A stretch of 8,637 nucleotides of DNA from Rhodospirillales bacterium (GTDB lineage: Bacteria > Pseudomonadota > Alphaproteobacteria > Acetobacterales > Acetobacteraceae), in the NCBI GenBank assembly GCA_018971905.1, contig JAGWZS010000069.1:1-8637 (forward strand). Direction: 5' to 3'. Shown here one piece after another: positions 6,756-8,637 of this stretch (the stretch's first letter is position 1; every line of letters starts with the position of its first letter). The notes under the pieces were generated by a model. The model ran no database searches and was not told the origin of the DNA. It saw only the letters and a list, made by a program, of their open reading frames with translations. A program made the translations under genes and the position numbers.

Positions 6756-8060
6756 ATGTTGCAATTCTTGGTTGTGATTCCGGCATTACTCCTGGCCGGT
6801 CTGGCGGTTGCCTGGCCACGGGCGGGGCTGGTGCTCTGGGTGCTGGCACTCGCCACCGGGCCGGATAATTGGCTGAGCGGCATTACCGGTGACCCGGAAA
6901 CCACCGCCGGGCTGCTGAAAGCCTACGGGCTGGCGGTGCTGGCCGGCGCTGCCCTGCGCGGCGGGTTGAAAGCAGACCGCTGGAACCCCGCCTTCGCGTT
7001 TCTGTTCATGTTCTGCACTGGGCTGCTGCACGGGCTGCATCCGGGCTTGAGCCTGCAAGCCTCTGTGCGGTCGCTGGTCGGCTCGGCGGCCCCTTTTCTG
7101 TTCGGCTTTGTACACCAGCCTGAAAAATTCCGCCGCACGGCCATCATCGCCCTCATCTGGGCGCCGGTTTTCGCGGTGGGGGGGGCTGCTGTGCTGGCGC
7201 TCTCAGGGCTGGACCAATTCTATGTGCTGGAACAAGGGGCGCTTCGTCTGGGGGGTAATGGCCAGCCGCCATTTCTGGGCGGTTTCGCACTCATCGGCCT
7301 CTACGCCGCGGTGCTGGAACTGGCGGACCAGCCCCGGCTCGGCATGGCCGCCATGGCGGGCGTGAACTTCATCATCATCCTGCTCACCGGCGCGCGCTCA
7401 CCCCTGGCCATGGCGGTCATGATGATGCTGGCGCTGCTGCTGCTGCAAAAACGGCTGATGGCGCTGGCCGCCGCCGGGGCTCTGGCCTCTCTGGCGCTGC
7501 TGGGCTCAGGGCTGCTCGGGTTCCTGCGCGCGGTGGACCTCACCCAGCTTGGCGAGGCCACAGACCTCTCCCACCGCACGCTGGTATGGCCCTTCTTTGT
7601 GCAGGCCATGCAGCAATCGCCCTGGCTCGGCTGGGGGGTGGGCGCTGGCAAGGTCATTCTTCCCATCACATCGCAACTCAGCGCCATGCTCGGCACCAAC
7701 GCCGCGCACGATGAGTATTTGCGCATCGGCAGCGAGGGCGGGTTTGTAGGGCTGTTTCTGCTGATCCTGCTGCTGGCGCTATGGGTAACACGCGGCTCCC
7801 GCCCGCTGCCGCGCGGCCAGGCCTGGCTGATGCGCCTCACTTTTCTGGCCTTTGCCATCCAATCCATCACCGACAACACTCTCATCGCCTCAACCGGTTC
7901 GGCGTTCTTTTTATGGGCGAGCGTCATCTTCGCAGATGCAGAAAACAGGTCTAAACGGGCGGCATGTTCACCCGCCGCACCGCCCTGGCCTTGCCCCTCG
8001 CCTTCGCCGCCGCAGACCCCGCCCTGGCCCAAGCCACGCCTCCCATCGCCATCGTCCTGA
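6756..8060 (+). CDS. O-antigen ligase / polymerase family membrane protein (Wzy_C)
   Basis: A 434-residue polytopic inner-membrane protein with about ten hydrophobic segments from residue 1 to about 393. The Wzy_C/WaaL core is visible: 'IIILLTGARSPLAMAVMMM' (206-224, with Arg214), a large loop with 'SHRTLVWPFFVQAMQQSPW' (272-290) then 'LGWGVG', and 'NAAHDEYLRIGSEGGFVGL' (315-333, with His318) running into a transmembrane helix. Members ligate or polymerise polysaccharide repeat units carried on undecaprenyl diphosphate at the outer face of the inner membrane; which of the two this one does cannot be told. The last 32 residues overlap the next gene in another frame and form an abnormal Pro-rich tail, so the ancestral protein probably ended near residue 400. 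GAGGG supports the start. A run of eight G (7178-7185) lies within codons 141-144. Confidence 0.85.
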   Translation: MLQFLVVIPALLLAGLAVAWPRAGLVLWVLALATGPDNWLSGITGDPETTAGLLKAYGLAVLAGAALRGGLKADRWNPAFAFLFMFCTGLLHGLHPGLSLQASVRSLVGSAAPFLFGFVHQPEKFRRTAIIALIWAPVFAVGGAAVLALSGLDQFYVLEQGALRLGGNGQPPFLGGFALIGLYAAVLELADQPRLGMAAMAGVNFIIILLTGARSPLAMAVMMMLALLLLQKRLMALAAAGALASLALLGSGLLGFLRAVDLTQLGEATDLSHRTLVWPFFVQAMQQSPWLGWGVGAGKVILPITSQLSAMLGTNAAHDEYLRIGSEGGFVGLFLLILLLALWVTRGSRPLPRGQAWLMRLTFLAFAIQSITDNTLIASTGSAFFLWASVIFADAENRSKRAACSPAAPPWPCPSPSPPQTPPWPKPRLPSPSS

Positions 8061-8637
8061 ACTCCGCCGAAGGCTCACTCAGCATTATCGACATGGCCAC
8101 GCAGCAGGTGATTGGCACAGAGCCCGCCTACCGCGAGCCCAGCCATTGGGCGCTCACGCCAAACCGCCAGCAGCTTCTGGTGGCTGATGCCTCGGGCAAC
8201 GCATTGTTCATCTACAACCCTCGCACCGGGGCGCCACTAGGTATCAAACGCATCGCGGACCCCTACCAGATCGGCTTCACCCCGGATAACCGCTATTTCG
8301 TGGTGAACGCGCTGCGGCTGGATTTCGTGGATATTTATGACGGCGCGGATTTCTCCCTGGTAAAACGCTTCAAGCCTGGCCACTGGCCAAGCCACCTGGA
8401 TTTCTCACCGGATTCCCGCTGGTCGTTCCACTCCATGCAGCGCTCCAATACGCTGGTCTCGCTGGACCTCACCAGCATGACCGAACGCTGGAGCGTGAAT
8501 GTGGGCACCACCCCGGCGGGGGTACTGTGGCTCAATGGGCGGGTGATCGTCTGCATCATGGGTGAAGGCGGCATAGTGGAGGTGGACCCGATCAGCGGCG
8601 CCATCACCCGCTGGCAAAAAACCGGCGACGGCGCGCA
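7964..8637 (+). CDS. Exported YncE-like beta-propeller protein, partial (cut by window end)
   Basis: The first 224 residues of a longer protein. The N-terminus has a twin-arginine signal ('TRRTALALPL', 3-12), a short hydrophobic stretch and a probable signal-peptidase site after Ala22 or Ala24 ('PALAQA'), so the product is periplasmic and probably exported folded by Tat. The mature part consists of successive propeller blades of about 40 residues: 'SIIDMATQQVIG', 'LLVADASGNALFIYNPRTG', 'YFVVNALRLDFVDIYD', 'DSRWSFHSMQRSNTLVSLDL' and 'VIVCIMGEGGIVEVDP'. This is the NHL/YncE pattern, and close relatives are common in Acetobacteraceae; the function is not known. The start is well bounded, because an in-frame TAA (7952-7954) lies just before the ATG. 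The Shine-Dalgarno sequence is weak. It overlaps the preceding membrane gene by 97 bases. Confidence 0.8.
   Translation, partial: MFTRRTALALPLAFAAADPALAQATPPIAIVLNSAEGSLSIIDMATQQVIGTEPAYREPSHWALTPNRQQLLVADASGNALFIYNPRTGAPLGIKRIADPYQIGFTPDNRYFVVNALRLDFVDIYDGADFSLVKRFKPGHWPSHLDFSPDSRWSFHSMQRSNTLVSLDLTSMTERWSVNVGTTPAGVLWLNGRVIVCIMGEGGIVEVDPISGAITRWQKTGDGA

Noticed and set aside
6688..6849. 54-residue N-terminal extension of the hydrolase
   Set aside because: It overlaps the divergent membrane gene and contains no family sequence; YbfF-like proteins begin a few residues before the first strand, as from 6687.
7301..8032. 243-codon minus-strand frame opposite the O-antigen-ligase-like gene
   Set aside because: Ser- and Ala-rich shadow of the Leu/Ala-rich membrane protein, with no motif of its own.
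1..8637. Mobile element, CRISPR array, tRNA or rRNA
   Set aside because: No transposase or integrase motif, no regularly spaced repeat longer than the Pho half-sites, no terminal inverted repeats and no cloverleaf sequence were seen by eye.

Overview
The window is GC-rich and tightly packed, and looks like a chromosomal housekeeping region of an alphaproteobacterium. The pointers are a ribonuclease D start divergent from aspS, an AspRS with the 'RDHGG' signature of the non-discriminating type, a phoU-phoB pair behind pstB, and a twin-arginine YncE-like beta-propeller resembling Acetobacteraceae proteins. An acidophilic Acetobacteraceae member is my best guess, by family resemblance only.

Left part (1-1975): the first 17 codons of a leftward gene, probably rnd, diverge from a complete aspS. 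AspS is followed by a strong intrinsic terminator at 1942-1975.

Phosphate block (1999-4334): a cluster of four Pho half-sites on an exact 11-bp period precedes pstB, phoU and phoB, which read as one operon. PstB energises high-affinity phosphate import, PhoU relays transporter state, and PhoB is the transcriptional activator that should bind the Pho boxes, giving autoregulation. The transporter partners pstS, pstC and pstA and the kinase phoR are not beside it, so the Pst system is split in this genome.

Leftward block (4331-6687): a YbfF-like alpha/beta hydrolase and a D-arginine-dehydrogenase-like FAD enzyme overlap by one base (TGATG) and are probably co-translated. After a 108-bp gap comes a receiver-only, OmpR-like response regulator that has lost its DNA-binding half. 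Its stop codon overlaps the phoB stop codon tail to tail.

Right part (6756-8637): an O-antigen-ligase-family membrane protein starts 68 bp from the hydrolase and diverges from it. It runs 97 bases into an exported beta-propeller protein that is cut by the window end.

I found no tRNA, rRNA, CRISPR array, insertion sequence or prophage, and no convincing undescribed multi-gene system. The points most worth a second look are the four phased Pho half-sites on a detached pstB operon, the truncated regulator fused end to end with phoB, the altered active site of the FAD enzyme and the long ligase/propeller overlap.
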